A DNA stretch of 64,000 bases, from assembly GCF_007859315.1 (NCBI RefSeq), contig NZ_VOHA01000002.1:682001-746000 (forward strand), given 5' to 3'. Positions 52,723 to 64,000 of the stretch are shown piece by piece. A model generated the notes under the pieces. That model did not search any database. It was given only the letters and a program-made list of their open reading frames with translations, and was not told where the DNA came from. Position numbers and translations under genes: made by a program. Every line of letters begins with the position of its first letter. Position 1 is the stretch's first letter. The DNA comes from Reyranella sp. CPCC 100927 (GTDB lineage Bacteria; Pseudomonadota; Alphaproteobacteria; Reyranellales; Reyranellaceae).

Positions 52723-54762
52723 TTACGCATCCAGCAGTTCGCGGATGCGGGTGGCGAGTTCGCCGCGGCGATAGGGTTTGTGCAATGGCGCCGGTGCTTC
52801 GTCGCGGCCTTCCGGCGCATCGAGCGCACCCTGCGGATAGCCGGCAGCGAACAGGATCCGCAGACCGGGCCGGACGCGCGCCGCCTGCTCGGAGAGTTGC
52901 AGTCCGGTGAGCCCGCCGGGCATGACCAGATCGCTCAGCATCAGGTCGATGCGCTCAGGGCCCATCAGGATGTCGAGCGCCTCGATGCCGTTGCCGGCAA
53001 CCAGAACGTGGTAGCCCAAGCCGCTCAGATGGGCCTGGACCAGGTCACGCATCTGCGCATCGTCCTCGACGACCAGGATCGATTCGTTGCCGCCCGGCGC
53101 CGCCCCGGCACTGCGCACGGCGATCGGCGTCGCGGCCGCCTCCCGCGGTGCGCAGGGTAGATAAAGATGCACTTCGGTTCCGGCGTCGACTGCGCTTTCG
53201 ATGCGCACATGGCCGCCGGACTGGCGCACGAAGCCATACACCATGCTCAGCCCCAGGCCGCTGCCCTTGCCGGTTTCCTTCGTCGAGAAGAACGGATCGA
53301 ACGCCTTGGACAGCACCTCCGGCGTCATGCCGGTCCCGGTGTCCGACACGGTGATGACGACGTAGTCGCCCGGCATCACATCGGGCTGGTCGAGCGCGGA
53401 CTCCACCGAGCCGTTGCTGGTCGACAGCGTGATCGAGCCGCCGTCGGGCATGGCATCGCGCGCGTTCACCACCAGGTTCAGGACGGCGGTCTCCAGTTGC
53501 GTCGAATCGATCAGCGCCGGCCGCAGGGTCGGGTCGGGCGCGAAGTTGGTCTCGATGTGGCGGCCCACCGAGCGGGTCAGCAGCGCATGCACCTTGCCCA
53601 GCAGTGCATTGATATCGACCGCATGCGGCGCCAGCGCCTGGCGGCGGGCGAAGGACAGCAATTGACTGGTCAGGTCGGCGCCGCGTTCGGCCGCCTGCGC
53701 CGCGACCGCCAGAAGGTCGCCGCCGGATGACCCGGCCGGCAGTTCCTCCTGCAGCAGTTCGACGCTGCCCAGGATGACGGCCAGCAGATTGTTGAAGTCG
53801 TGCGCAATGCCGCCGGTGAGATGGCCGATCGCTTCCAGTTTCTGGGCCTGACGCAGCTTGTCTTCCGCCTCGGCAAGCCTCGACTGGGCCTGCTGTTGTT
53901 CGGAGATGTCGCGCACGACCAGCAACCAGGCCGGCCGACCGCCGAACGTGATCGCCGAGGCGCGCACATCGCACGAAAACGCTTCACCCGATCGGCGGCG
54001 GTGCGTGGCCACGCTCACGAACGACACACCAGCGCCATGGGCCGGCGCCGGCGGCCGGGCACGCCGATCCTGCTCCTGATCGGGCTGCTGACCCAGAAAG
54101 GCCTCGCGCGTGGTGCCATAGAGCCGTAGCGCCGAATCGTTGGCAGCCAACACGTGAAAGCTCTGATCGGCACAGACGATCATCGGGCTGGGGTTCTGGT
54201 CAAAGAGGTAGCGAAACGATGCCTCGCGCTCGCGCAGCTGGGCCTGGGCCTGCTCGCGGGCGCCGACCGCCCCGGCCTGCGCGGCCAGGCGCCGCCGTTC
54301 CAGTTCCGCCCCCGTCAGGCGGGCCAGGGTCTGCAGCGCCGCGAGCAGATGCGCGTCCACGGCGACCCGCGCGGTCCGATCCATCACGCAAAGGGCACCC
54401 AGCGGCTGCCCGGTCGATGCGAGAATCGGCGCCACGGCATAAAAGCGCGCACCCAGCGCCATCGCCGGATCGTCGGCCCCGGCAGGGCCGACGACGGCGG
54501 CGCCACCGGCCAGCAACGCCGCGTCGCAGAACGCCCGCGCGCGTTCGATGTCGGACAGGTCGAGGCCGTGCGACGCGAGGATGCGAGCACCTGCGATGTC
54601 GACACCCAGCACCATTGCCATCGGGGCATCGAAGAGACCGGCCGCCGACACGGCAACGTCCGCCAGCCCGGACAGGTCGGGCAGCGCGGCCGCGCGGAGC
54701 GACCGCAGCGGGTTCAACCGGGCGGTCTCGACCTCACGTTCGCTGGCGGGTGTCGCGGACAC
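52723..54762 (-). CDS. Hybrid sensor histidine kinase (GAF-PAS-HisKA-HATPase-REC)
   Basis: A 679-aa soluble hybrid kinase with no membrane segment. Order: GAF (about 20-155), PAS (about 180-290), HisKA with phospho-accepting H321 (GGIAHDFNNLLAVI), then HATPase (N box NLVVNARDAMPDGG, G1 DTGTGM, G2 GKGSGLGLSM). The receiver has D611 (LMLSDLVMPGG), acidic pocket VVEDDAQMRD and Lys in LHKPYRRGEL. The GAF suggests sensing a cytoplasmic ligand. No cognate output gene is adjacent. Its stop abuts the terminator hairpin. Confidence 0.93.
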   Translation of the reverse strand: MSATPASEREVETARLNPLRSLRAAALPDLSGLADVAVSAAGLFDAPMAMVLGVDIAGARILASHGLDLSDIERARAFCDAALLAGGAAVVGPAGADDPAMALGARFYAVAPILASTGQPLGALCVMDRTARVAVDAHLLAALQTLARLTGAELERRRLAAQAGAVGAREQAQAQLREREASFRYLFDQNPSPMIVCADQSFHVLAANDSALRLYGTTREAFLGQQPDQEQDRRARPPAPAHGAGVSFVSVATHRRRSGEAFSCDVRASAITFGGRPAWLLVVRDISEQQQAQSRLAEAEDKLRQAQKLEAIGHLTGGIAHDFNNLLAVILGSVELLQEELPAGSSGGDLLAVAAQAAERGADLTSQLLSFARRQALAPHAVDINALLGKVHALLTRSVGRHIETNFAPDPTLRPALIDSTQLETAVLNLVVNARDAMPDGGSITLSTSNGSVESALDQPDVMPGDYVVITVSDTGTGMTPEVLSKAFDPFFSTKETGKGSGLGLSMVYGFVRQSGGHVRIESAVDAGTEVHLYLPCAPREAAATPIAVRSAGAAPGGNESILVVEDDAQMRDLVQAHLSGLGYHVLVAGNGIEALDILMGPERIDLMLSDLVMPGGLTGLQLSEQAARVRPGLRILFAAGYPQGALDAPEGRDEAPAPLHKPYRRGELATRIRELLDA

Positions 54763-55135
54763 CAGTTTTCTCTGTTCAGTGCGATTTCGGGTGTCCAGCT
54801 ACACCCGGACGCAACATCGTGTGCGGTCGAAATGCACCAGAATGAACGTGCTCACGGTAAAAAGCGCCGGGATCACGCCGCCGCCTTCATTGTGATATCT
54901 GAGATAATTTCGTTAATTAATTGATTTTAATTGAAAAATTCTCTCAGAGAGCTAGCGACTGATATTAACCACCCACTACAAATCAATCCGTCAGTGCGTT
55001 GAATTCACGGACAAAGTGGGTCTTCTATGATAACGTAATCCTCGCGACGCGCGCGTGACTTTCCCACTGCGAGCCAGGGCGGACGGTCACGAATATTTCT
55101 CGCGTGTCGCGTTCATGTTCGTTGGGTTGGGTGTG
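54763..55135. other. AT-rich intergenic control region (no gene seen)
   Basis: A 373-bp gap between the divergent kinase and lipoprotein genes. The stretch 54900-54985 is much AT-richer than the rest of the window (TTAATTAATTGATTTTAATT) and contains the palindrome CTCTCAGAGAG at 54941-54951. Probable promoters for both genes lie here, but no -35/-10 pair can be assigned with confidence. Confidence 0.5.
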
Positions 55136-55345
55136 ATGTTTCATAAATTTTGGTTGGTGGCGAGCGTACTTCCGCTCGCCGGTTGCGTCACCGACACCAA
55201 GCGCGACTCGGTCGTGCTCTCGATGCCAGCGGTCAATCAGGCGGCGGACGCCCCGACGGATGGCGACGATCCCCTGGGGCTCCAGGCGGCGATCGCCCTC
55301 GTCCGCCAGCAGCCCTGGTGCGTGCGCAGCGCCCGGACGCGCTAG
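55136..55345 (+). CDS. Small lipoprotein
   Basis: A 69-aa protein with a lipoprotein signal: MFHKFWLVASVLPLAGCVTD, lipobox LAGC. The mature part of about 50 aa (TKRDSVVLSMPAVNQAADAP) is unstructured-looking and is followed by a short helix LQAAIALVRQQPW. ATG at 55136 gives a standard signal length; an ATG at 55115 would add seven residues. Family unknown. Convergent with ilvC. Confidence 0.6.
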   Translation: MFHKFWLVASVLPLAGCVTDTKRDSVVLSMPAVNQAADAPTDGDDPLGLQAAIALVRQQPWCVRSARTR

Positions 55346-55371
55346 CGCCGACGGCGGCGCGCCAAAAGAAA

Positions 55372-55394
55372 CAGGGAGGGCACCGCCCTCCCTG
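55372..55394 (-). terminator. Terminator of the ilv genes
   Basis: Stem CAGGGAGGGC/GCCCTCCCTG with loop ACC; read toward ilvC the stem is followed by TTTCTTTT, so it works best on the minus strand. It also separates the lipoprotein gene. Confidence 0.8.
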
Positions 55395-55420
55395 CTCCCG
55401 TTCGATCCGCCGATCGCAGC

Positions 55421-57107
<1,687 letters not shown>

Positions 57108-57119
57108 GGCGACCTCCTT

Positions 57120-57250
57120 TACCTTCCCCCGCTTGCGGGGGAAGGTGCCCGAAGGGCGGATGGGGGACGCCTGCCCCATACGCCGTCTGCCCGCAATGCA
57201 CCCCCATCCGGCGCTGCGCGCCACCTTCCCCCGCTGAGCGGGGGAAGGTA
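57120..57250. repeat. Palindromic intergenic element, family C copy 4
   Basis: 131 bp, ends TACCTTCCCCCGCTTGCGGG and CCCGCTGAGCGGGGGAAGGT, inner arms GGGCGGATGGGGGACG/CCCCCATCCGGCGCTG. It fills the junction between ilvN and the exporter gene, ending 13 bp before the exporter start codon. Confidence 0.88.
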
Positions 57251-57277
57251 TGAAAGTTGTGCCTTCACCACGGGTGC

Positions 57278-57793
57278 CTAGATCCCGTCCGGGCCGCGGC
57301 GCAGGGCGGCGACGCCGGTGCGGCAGACCTCGACCAGGCCCAGCGGCTCCATCAGCCCGACGAACGAGCCGAGCTTGGACGGCGCCCCCGTCAGCTCGAA
57401 CACGACCGACTCGTTGGTCATGTCCACGACATGGGCACGGAAGACATCGGCGATGCGCAGCGACTCGACGCGCTTCTCGCCCGATGCGCGCACCTTGACC
57501 AGGGCCAGTTCGCGCTCGACCGACGGCCCGTCGAGCGTCAGGTCCGACACCTTGTGGATCGGCACCAGGCGGTCGAGCTGGGCCTTGATCTGCTCGATCA
57601 CCATCGGCGTGCCCGACGTCACGATCGTGATGCGCGACAGGTGCTTGCGGACATCGGTCTCCGAGACCGTCAGGCTCTCGATGTTGTAGCCGCGGCCCGA
57701 GAACAGGCCGATGACGCGCGCCAGCACGCCGGGCTCGTTGTCGACCAGCACGGCGATGGTATGGCGTTCATGGTTGGGACTCACGGTGCTCAC
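57278..57793 (-). CDS. ilvN: Acetolactate synthase small (regulatory) subunit
   Basis: The valine-sensing regulatory subunit, 171 aa. An N-terminal ACT domain (IAVLVDNEPGVLARVIGLFS, GRGYNIESLTV) and the C-terminal domain (ELALVKVRASGEKRVESLRI) are both present. Activates IlvB and gives feedback inhibition. It lies 74 bp downstream of ilvB on the same strand. Confidence 0.96.
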   Translation of the reverse strand: MSTVSPNHERHTIAVLVDNEPGVLARVIGLFSGRGYNIESLTVSETDVRKHLSRITIVTSGTPMVIEQIKAQLDRLVPIHKVSDLTLDGPSVERELALVKVRASGEKRVESLRIADVFRAHVVDMTNESVVFELTGAPSKLGSFVGLMEPLGLVEVCRTGVAALRRGPDGI

Positions 57794-57867
57794 TCCCCTG
57801 GCGCCGGGCCCGGTGACGGGCCGCGCGGCGCGGCTGACAGATGGACGGGACGACAGAAAGGCGGTGC

Positions 57868-59630
<1,763 letters not shown>

Positions 59631-59634
<4 letters not shown>

Positions 59635-59723
59635 AGCTCCCTCCAAAAGACAAAGGTGCCGCGCAACCCATGTTGCGCGGCGGGCGGGACCATACTGACC
59701 GAGACGCGAGGAATCAACCCCAT
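59631..59723 (-). CDS. Candidate ilvB leader peptide
   Basis: A 30-codon ORF immediately upstream of ilvB. It begins [12 protein letters not shown], so five of its first twelve residues are Leu, Ile or Val, as expected for a branched-chain attenuation leader. Its stop overlaps the ilvB start (ATGA). The hairpin at 59658-59681 lies within its 3' half. There is only a weak ribosome site. Regulation by attenuation is an inference. Confidence 0.4.
59658..59681 (-). promoter_or_regulatory. Hairpin in the ilvB leader (possible attenuator)
   Basis: Perfect 9-bp stem GCCGCGCAA, loop CATGGG, TTGCGCGGC read toward ilvB, followed by ACCTTTGTCTTTT. The U-rich tract is weak, so it may be an attenuator or merely a pausing or RBS-proximal structure. 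Confidence 0.5.
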
Positions 59724-59744
59724 TCGACAAACAAACGCAAAGTT

Positions 59745-60734
59745 TCAAGGCGTCACTTTGTTCAAAAATTTCTCCACGTCCCTCAATTGGTCATTTTCAG
59801 TCGTTGTGACGGATAAATCGGACATAATCTGATGCCTTGCCCACGTCATTTGACGTTTTGCGTATTGGCTGGTGTTCAGCACCGCACGCTCGACAGCATC
59901 GGCGAGGCTCATCGTGCCATGCAGATGCGCGCGCAGTTCGGGAACGCCATGCGCCTTCAGCGCCGGCAGGGCGACCCCGTCCAGGGTCAGCCGGTCGAGC
60001 CGACCGCGCGCCGCCAATAGCGCTTCCAGGGCCCGTACCTCCTCGACCACGCCGCCCTGCACCATGGCGTCGAAGCGTCGCTGGTGGCGCGCACGCAGCC
60101 AGGCACGATCCGGCGCCAGCAGCACGGTGATGAACCGCCACGGCGCCGGCGGACCATCGCCGCGTTCCTGCTGCCAGGCCGTGATCGACCGTCCCGTCGC
60201 TTCCAGCACTTCCCAGGCCCGCACCTGTCGCTGCCGGTCGTTCACCGCCAACCGCGCGCCGGTCTCAGGATCGCGCGCCGACAGGCGGTCATGGAACGCC
60301 TGCGGCCCGAGCTCTTCCCACGACGCGCGGCTGGCCGCCCGTACCGAGGCGGGAATTTCGGGCATCGGCGACAGGCCGTCGGTCAGGGCCCGCAGGTAGA
60401 GCCCGCTGCCGCCCACCAGGATGGGTAACCGGCCGGCCTCATGCGCCGCGGCAATCTCGATCAGCGCCATCACGCGCCAGCGTGCCGCCGTGCCGACCTC
60501 CCGGGCCGGCAGCACGCCATAGAGCCGGTGCGGCGCGTATGATCGCTCGTCCGTCGTCGGCTGCGCCGTGATGATCGGCAGCTCGCGATAGACCTGCATC
60601 GAATCCATGTTGATGATCGTGCCGCCGCCGAAGTCGCGGCCGGCCAGCCGCAGCGACGGGCGCGTTGCGAGGGCCAGGCCCAGCGCCGACTTGCCGCTGG
60701 CCGTCGGCCCGATGATGACCAGCACCGGGTTCAA
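59745..60734 (-). CDS. miaA: tRNA dimethylallyltransferase
   Basis: Adds the isopentenyl group to A37 of UNN-reading tRNAs, 329 aa. The P-loop is GPTASGKS (residues 9-16), then [29 protein letters not shown] and WARHQ-type end ([10 protein letters not shown]). The TTG at 60734 with GAGG seven bases upstream is the start; no ATG fits. Lies between a secreted hypothetical gene and the ilvB leader, a common alphaproteobacterial arrangement. Confidence 0.93.
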   Translation of the reverse strand: MNPVLVIIGPTASGKSALGLALATRPSLRLAGRDFGGGTIINMDSMQVYRELPIITAQPTTDERSYAPHRLYGVLPAREVGTAARWRVMALIEIAAAHEAGRLPILVGGSGLYLRALTDGLSPMPEIPASVRAASRASWEELGPQAFHDRLSARDPETGARLAVNDRQRQVRAWEVLEATGRSITAWQQERGDGPPAPWRFITVLLAPDRAWLRARHQRRFDAMVQGGVVEEVRALEALLAARGRLDRLTLDGVALPALKAHGVPELRAHLHGTMSLADAVERAVLNTSQYAKRQMTWARHQIMSDLSVTTTENDQLRDVEKFLNKVTP

Positions 60735-60756
60735 CGGTCGACCTCGCCACGGATGA

Positions 60757-61281
60757 TCAGCGCAGATTGGCGTAGTAGCCAGAGGTGCCCGGCGGCGCCG
60801 AAGGCGGCGCCACGCGCAGCCTGGACACGGCCCAGTACGCAAAGCTGTTGCTGTTGGCCGCGTTGAATTGCGCCTCGGGTGCCGGGGCATAGGGTATGCG
60901 CGAGCTGTTCAGCTCGCCGGCCAGGTCGCGCAGTCGGTTCACCAGCCATGCGCAGGTCTGGAATCCAGGCGAGGCGCCCGTCCTGACGATCGCGCCGGCT
61001 TTCAGCGGATCGCGACTCACGTCGCGCTGGCGGGCCACCAGCCAGCCCCAGCTCGGTGCTCTGCCGGTGGGATTGGCCTCGAAGGCCGCCACCCATCCGC
61101 CACCCTGCGCACTCACCAGCACGACGGCATGAAAGGGGCGCGGGGTGCCGACCCCGATCGGTTCGAAGCCGACATCGACGCCGCAGCGCGCGCCCGGCGG
61201 CGGCTGCCCCGCGGCCGGAACCGACGTCAGCAGGCCGGCCAGCAGCATCGGGAAAACACGCCACCGCATCGCGTCGATCAT
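60757..61281 (-). CDS. Secreted hypothetical protein, possible permuted papain-like fold
   Basis: A 174-aa protein with a Sec signal (WRVFPMLLAGLLTSVPAAGQ). Mature features: HAVVLVSAQGGGWVAAFEAN with a His, two Cys (GARCGVD, FQTCAWL), and a near-C-terminal NSNSFAYWAVSRLRV. The N-S-N-S-F-A pattern with an upstream His recalls permuted papain-like or lipase-like families, but I cannot name a family with confidence. GGAG fits the ATG at 61281. It is 22 bp upstream of miaA on the same strand. Confidence 0.6.
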   Translation of the reverse strand: MIDAMRWRVFPMLLAGLLTSVPAAGQPPPGARCGVDVGFEPIGVGTPRPFHAVVLVSAQGGGWVAAFEANPTGRAPSWGWLVARQRDVSRDPLKAGAIVRTGASPGFQTCAWLVNRLRDLAGELNSSRIPYAPAPEAQFNAANSNSFAYWAVSRLRVAPPSAPPGTSGYYANLR

Positions 61282-61441
61282 GACGGGAGCTCCGTTGAAG
61301 CGGGCACCATAGCACGATCACGGCAGCCCCATCTTGCAGCGGCCGGATGACGCGCGGCTTGCGCTTGTCAGTGCGGCGTCTCATTCCCATGATGCGCGCT
61401 CACCGCGAGCCCACCCACGAAGGTCGAAGACTGTAACGTTC

Positions 61442-62341
61442 ATGGACCACGTTCTTACCCTGATCGCCGATCCCCGGCGACCTGCCGTCGATGCCGATGC
61501 GATCGCCGCGGTGCGTACGGCACTCGCCGCCGCCGGCGCAACCCCGGGCACGCCGGAGTCGCTGGCCGACGGCATTGCGGTCGACGTCCCGTTTGCGGGG
61601 CTGATGCTGGCGCCAGCGACGACGGCCGCGCGCACGGCGTTGGGCACGCGTCCCATTGACGCGATCGTCCAGCCGGCGGCGAGACGGCGCAAGGCGCTGC
61701 TGGTCGCCGACATGGAATCGACGATCATCGAGAACGAGATGCTGGACGAGCTGGCCGACTATTTCGGCCTGCGCGAACAGATCGCCGCCGTCACCGCCCG
61801 TGCCATGAACGGCGAGATCGACTTCGCCACGGCCCTGCGCGACCGCATCGGGCTGCTGAAGGGATTGAAGACAGGGCTGCTGGACGAAGCGGCGACGCGC
61901 ATCCGCTACATGCCGGGCGCCGCGACCCTGATTGCCACCATGCGGGCCAACGGCGCCTATTGTGCCCTGGTCTCCGGCGGCTTCACCCATTTCACCGCCA
62001 TCGTGCGGCAGCACCTGGGCTTCGATCTCGACCGCGCCAACCGGCTGCTGGCCGACGGCGATACGTTGGCCGGCGCGGTGGCCGAGCCGATCCTGGGCAA
62101 GGAGGCCAAGCTCGCCGCGCTGCAGGAACTGGCGGGTGCGCGGGGACTGACGCCGGACCAGACGCTCGCGGTCGGCGACGGCGCCAACGATCTGCCGATG
62201 CTGCAGGCAGCGGGCCTGGGCATCGCCTTTCATGCCAAGCCCACCGTCGCCGCCGCCGTCAACGCCAACGTGCGCCACGGCGACCTGACCGCTCTGCTCT
62301 ACGCCCAAGGCTACAAGCAGAGCGCGTTCGTTTCTGGATAA
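61442..62341 (+). CDS. serB: Phosphoserine phosphatase
   Basis: The last step of serine synthesis, 299 aa: an N-terminal ACT-like region (1-75) and a HAD phosphatase. Motif I is [13 protein letters not shown], with nucleophile D90 and a Glu at 92 where most SerB proteins have the acid/base Asp (D-x-D). Motif II is LVSGGFTHF, then GKEAKLAAL with Lys, and motif [13 protein letters not shown]. Divergent from the secreted-protein/miaA genes. ATG at 61442 is chosen because the N-terminal domain starts there; no strong ribosome site. Confidence 0.93.
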   Translation: MDHVLTLIADPRRPAVDADAIAAVRTALAAAGATPGTPESLADGIAVDVPFAGLMLAPATTAARTALGTRPIDAIVQPAARRRKALLVADMESTIIENEMLDELADYFGLREQIAAVTARAMNGEIDFATALRDRIGLLKGLKTGLLDEAATRIRYMPGAATLIATMRANGAYCALVSGGFTHFTAIVRQHLGFDLDRANRLLADGDTLAGAVAEPILGKEAKLAALQELAGARGLTPDQTLAVGDGANDLPMLQAAGLGIAFHAKPTVAAAVNANVRHGDLTALLYAQGYKQSAFVSG

Positions 62342-62343
62342 CC

Positions 62344-62419
62344 CGGGAGCGCGGGCGTCTCGCCCGCCCATGTCTTGGCGCTGCCGCGCCAATGCGGGCC
62401 GGAGGCCCGCGCTCCCAGG
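62344..62419. repeat. Palindromic intergenic element, family F copy 2
   Basis: CGGGAGCGCGGGCGTCTCGC on the left, GCCCGCGCTCCCAGG on the right, inner GGCGCTGCCGCGCC. It lies between the convergent serB and Ohr genes and could terminate both. Confidence 0.8.
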
Positions 62420-62425
62420 GAAGGA

Positions 62426-62845
62426 CTACTCCACGCTCACCTTCACATCGATGTTGCCGCGCGTGGCGTTGGAGTACGGGCAGATCTGCTCGTGCGCCGT
62501 CTTCACCAGGTCCTCGGCCACGGCGCGATCGACGCCCGGCAGGCTGACGCGCAGTTCCACCTCGAGGCCGAAGCCACCCTGATCGCGCGGGCCGACGCCC
62601 ACTGACGCCTTCACCGACGACTGCGGGATCGCGACCTTGCGCTGGCCGGCGACGAAACGCACCGCACTTTCGAAACAGGCAGCGTAGCCGGCGGCGAACA
62701 ACTGCTCTGGGTTGGTGCCGGGCTTGGCGCCGCCGCCGAACTCCTTGGGCCGGCCCAGCTGCACGTCGAGCGCGCCGTCCGACGAACGGGCATGGCCATC
62801 GCGGCCGCCGGTGACCTCGGCATGGGCCGTGTAGATGATCTTCAT
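62426..62845 (-). CDS. ohr: Organic hydroperoxide resistance protein
   Basis: A thiol peroxidase that reduces organic hydroperoxides, 139 aa, OsmC/Ohr fold. The catalytic Cys pair is visible: C57 ([15 protein letters not shown]) and C122 ([14 protein letters not shown]). The N-terminus [18 protein letters not shown] is also typical. Divergent from its OhrR regulator, with two OhrR boxes in between. Confidence 0.95.
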   Translation of the reverse strand: MKIIYTAHAEVTGGRDGHARSSDGALDVQLGRPKEFGGGAKPGTNPEQLFAAGYAACFESAVRFVAGQRKVAIPQSSVKASVGVGPRDQGGFGLEVELRVSLPGVDRAVAEDLVKTAHEQICPYSNATRGNIDVKVSVE

Positions 62846-62890
62846 GACGAACTCCTGTGGATGAGGACGTGTTGAATGCCTCTAACGCTC

Positions 62891-62918
62891 ACAATTTAAT
62901 TGTGCACAATTGAATTGT
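62891..62918. promoter_or_regulatory. Tandem OhrR operators
   Basis: ACAATTTAATTGT (62891-62903) and ACAATTGAATTGT (62906-62918) are 13-bp inverted repeats separated by two bases, between ohr and ohrR. They match the ACAATT-N-AATTGT consensus of OhrR boxes, so both genes are probably repressed until peroxide oxidises the regulator. Confidence 0.9.
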
Positions 62919-62975
62919 CAACCACACGATCGCGTGATAGTGATGTGGCTGTCCCGCAGTCTGCGGCCACACCAT

Positions 62976-63437
62976 ATGAAGACCATGGCGATCAAGAAAT
63001 CCCTCGGCGCCGACGCACTGAAGCTCGACAGCCAGCTTTGTTTCGCGCTGTACGCCGCCTCGCGCGCGATGACGGCCGCCTATCGGCCGCTGCTGGAAAC
63101 GCTGGGACTCACCTACCCGCAGTACCTGGTGATGCTGGTGCTGTGGGAGGCCGGCGGCAGCACGGTCAAGGATCTCGGCGTCGCGCTGCGTCTGGACTCC
63201 GGCACCCTGTCACCGCTGCTGAAGCGGCTGGAGGCCCTCGGCTTCATTGCGCGCCGCCGGTCGGCCGACGACGAGCGCGTTGTCGAGGTGGTACCGACCG
63301 AGGCCGGCACGGCGCTGAAGCAGCGCGCCCTCTCCATACCGCACGAACTGGCGTGCCGCGTCGGCCTGAACGAGCGCGATATCGCCGCCTTGCGCGCCGA
63401 ACTGCATCGCCTCGAGAACACGCTTTCGGTGTCGTGA
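62976..63437 (+). CDS. ohrR: OhrR, MarR-family organic peroxide sensor
   Basis: A 153-aa MarR-type repressor. The peroxide-sensing Cys is C22 (LDSQLCFALYAASR), then the winged helix (VKDLGVALRLDSGTLSPLLK, RLEALGFIARRRSADDERVV). ATG at 62976 gives the correct position for that Cys; a second ATG at 62985 is possible. Represses ohr and itself through the tandem operators. Confidence 0.95.
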   Translation: MKTMAIKKSLGADALKLDSQLCFALYAASRAMTAAYRPLLETLGLTYPQYLVMLVLWEAGGSTVKDLGVALRLDSGTLSPLLKRLEALGFIARRRSADDERVVEVVPTEAGTALKQRALSIPHELACRVGLNERDIAALRAELHRLENTLSVS

Positions 63438-63466
63438 GACCGCCCGGCGCCCGGTGAGACGCGGGG

Positions 63467-63996
63467 TCAGGCGCGCCGCACGACCAGCGTCGCGGCGATC
63501 ATGTCATGCAGGGCGCGCTTGCGGCTGGTAAACGCCGCCATGACATAGCCGATCGCCAGGATGAGGCCGGAGAGATACTTGGCGAACCGCCGGCCGCCGA
63601 CCGCCCCAGGGTGAGGCGGCTGCCGTCGGCGGCGACGACACGCACACCGACCGCCATTTTGCCCAGCGTTGCGCCGCGGGCCGAGCGCAGCATCAGGACC
63701 TCATAGATCCAGCCGCCGATGATGGCGAGGGGCACGCCGATGATGGTGAGCGGAAAGATCGTGTAGAGCGCGAAGGCAAAGGCAAGCCCCGGCAGCTCGC
63801 CCCAATCGACGCGATCGGAAAGCTTGAGGGCGGCGGCGACGCCGTAGATGGCAATGAGAAGCGCGATGACGCCGCCGATGATCGCAGCATCGATAACTGC
63901 AGCCACGAACCGCAACCAGAAGCCGGCCGGCGGCAAATCGGCCGCGGTGGAGCCGGCGATTGCCGCAGTGGGCAGCTCGTGCCGGGCGTGCGACAT
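63467..63996 (-). pseudogene. RDD family membrane protein with a frameshift
   Basis: The N-terminal part (from ATG 63996) has the RDD-family pattern: FWLRFVAAVIDAAIIGGVIA with the R-D pair, more membrane segments and RGATLGKMAVGVRVVAADGS. From about 63605 the family's C-terminus (RRFAKYLSGLILAIGYVMAA, FTSRKRALHDMIAATLVV) continues in another frame to a TGA at 63467. Restoring one G in the GGGG run (CCCC at 63604-63607 on the plus strand) joins them. Sequencing error or a true frameshift cannot be told apart here. Confidence 0.75.
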
Positions 63997-64000
63997 AGCC

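Overview
The window is high-GC, gene-dense bacterial chromosome. It most resembles an alphaproteobacterium, perhaps of the Rhodospirillales/Reyranella type. The reasons are the gene order mreB-mreC-mreD-mrdA-rodA, the ilvC/ilvN/ilvB-miaA/serB block, many ABC uptake systems with oxidative and hydrolytic catabolic genes, and heavy use of GTG/TTG starts. The species assignment is an inference. One tRNA gene is present (Lys, CTT). I see no rRNA, CRISPR array, prophage or intact insertion sequence.

Layout. 1-7.6 kb: TauD-type dioxygenase (cut by the window edge), 2-hydroxyacid dehydrogenase, hotdog thioesterase, 2OG-Fe(II) oxygenase, amidohydrolase, FMN-binding protein. 6.1-15.7 kb: a long minus-strand cluster with an IclR regulator, a four-gene polyamine-type ABC importer, an AroM-like protein, two tandem DUF917 paralogues and a hydantoinase/oxoprolinase. 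15.9-16.5 kb: a Phd/ParE-type toxin-antitoxin pair. 16.5-23.9 kb: a tightly overlapping five-gene operon (SWIM zinc finger, DUF5691, MoxR ATPase, DUF5682, VWA protein) of unknown function, related to E. coli yehLMPQ. 24-27.8 kb: a small secreted protein, two amidases (one with an AtzG-like small partner) and a DUF423 protein. 27.9-35.8 kb: a GntR-controlled cluster with a flavin hydroxylase, an extradiol/VOC dioxygenase, a FAH-family hydrolase and a NitT/TauT-type ABC importer. It looks like an aromatic hydroxylation and ring-cleavage pathway. 35.8-41.3 kb: a miscellaneous region with a phosphotransferase, a YghU-type glutathione transferase and several unknown proteins, ending in a lower-GC patch beside tRNA-Lys. 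41.4-44.5 kb: an atypical P450 and a PEP mutase/isocitrate lyase-like enzyme with a divergent LysR. 44.5-50.3 kb: the cell-shape operon. 50.6-55.3 kb: a LysR/Rieske oxygenase pair, a hybrid histidine kinase and a small lipoprotein. 55.4-61 kb: branched-chain amino acid genes with an embedded LysE exporter, then miaA. 61.4-64 kb: serB, Ohr/OhrR and a frameshifted RDD protein.

The most striking non-coding feature is a set of at least seven families of short intergenic palindromic elements (about 28-150 bp). They sit in junctions between genes, often inside operons. One lies between mreD and mrdA and is flanked by a 16-bp near-perfect direct repeat that contains the mrdA start. Its interior forms a 50-codon ORF with ATGA overlaps on both sides, so translational coupling appears to have been kept. 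Another supplies the C-terminus of the flavin hydroxylase, and others abut or supply ribosome-binding sites.

Clear regulatory sites include three GntR palindromes around the ring-cleavage cluster, tandem OhrR operators, tandem IclR-type inverted repeats, and a candidate leader peptide plus hairpin before ilvB.
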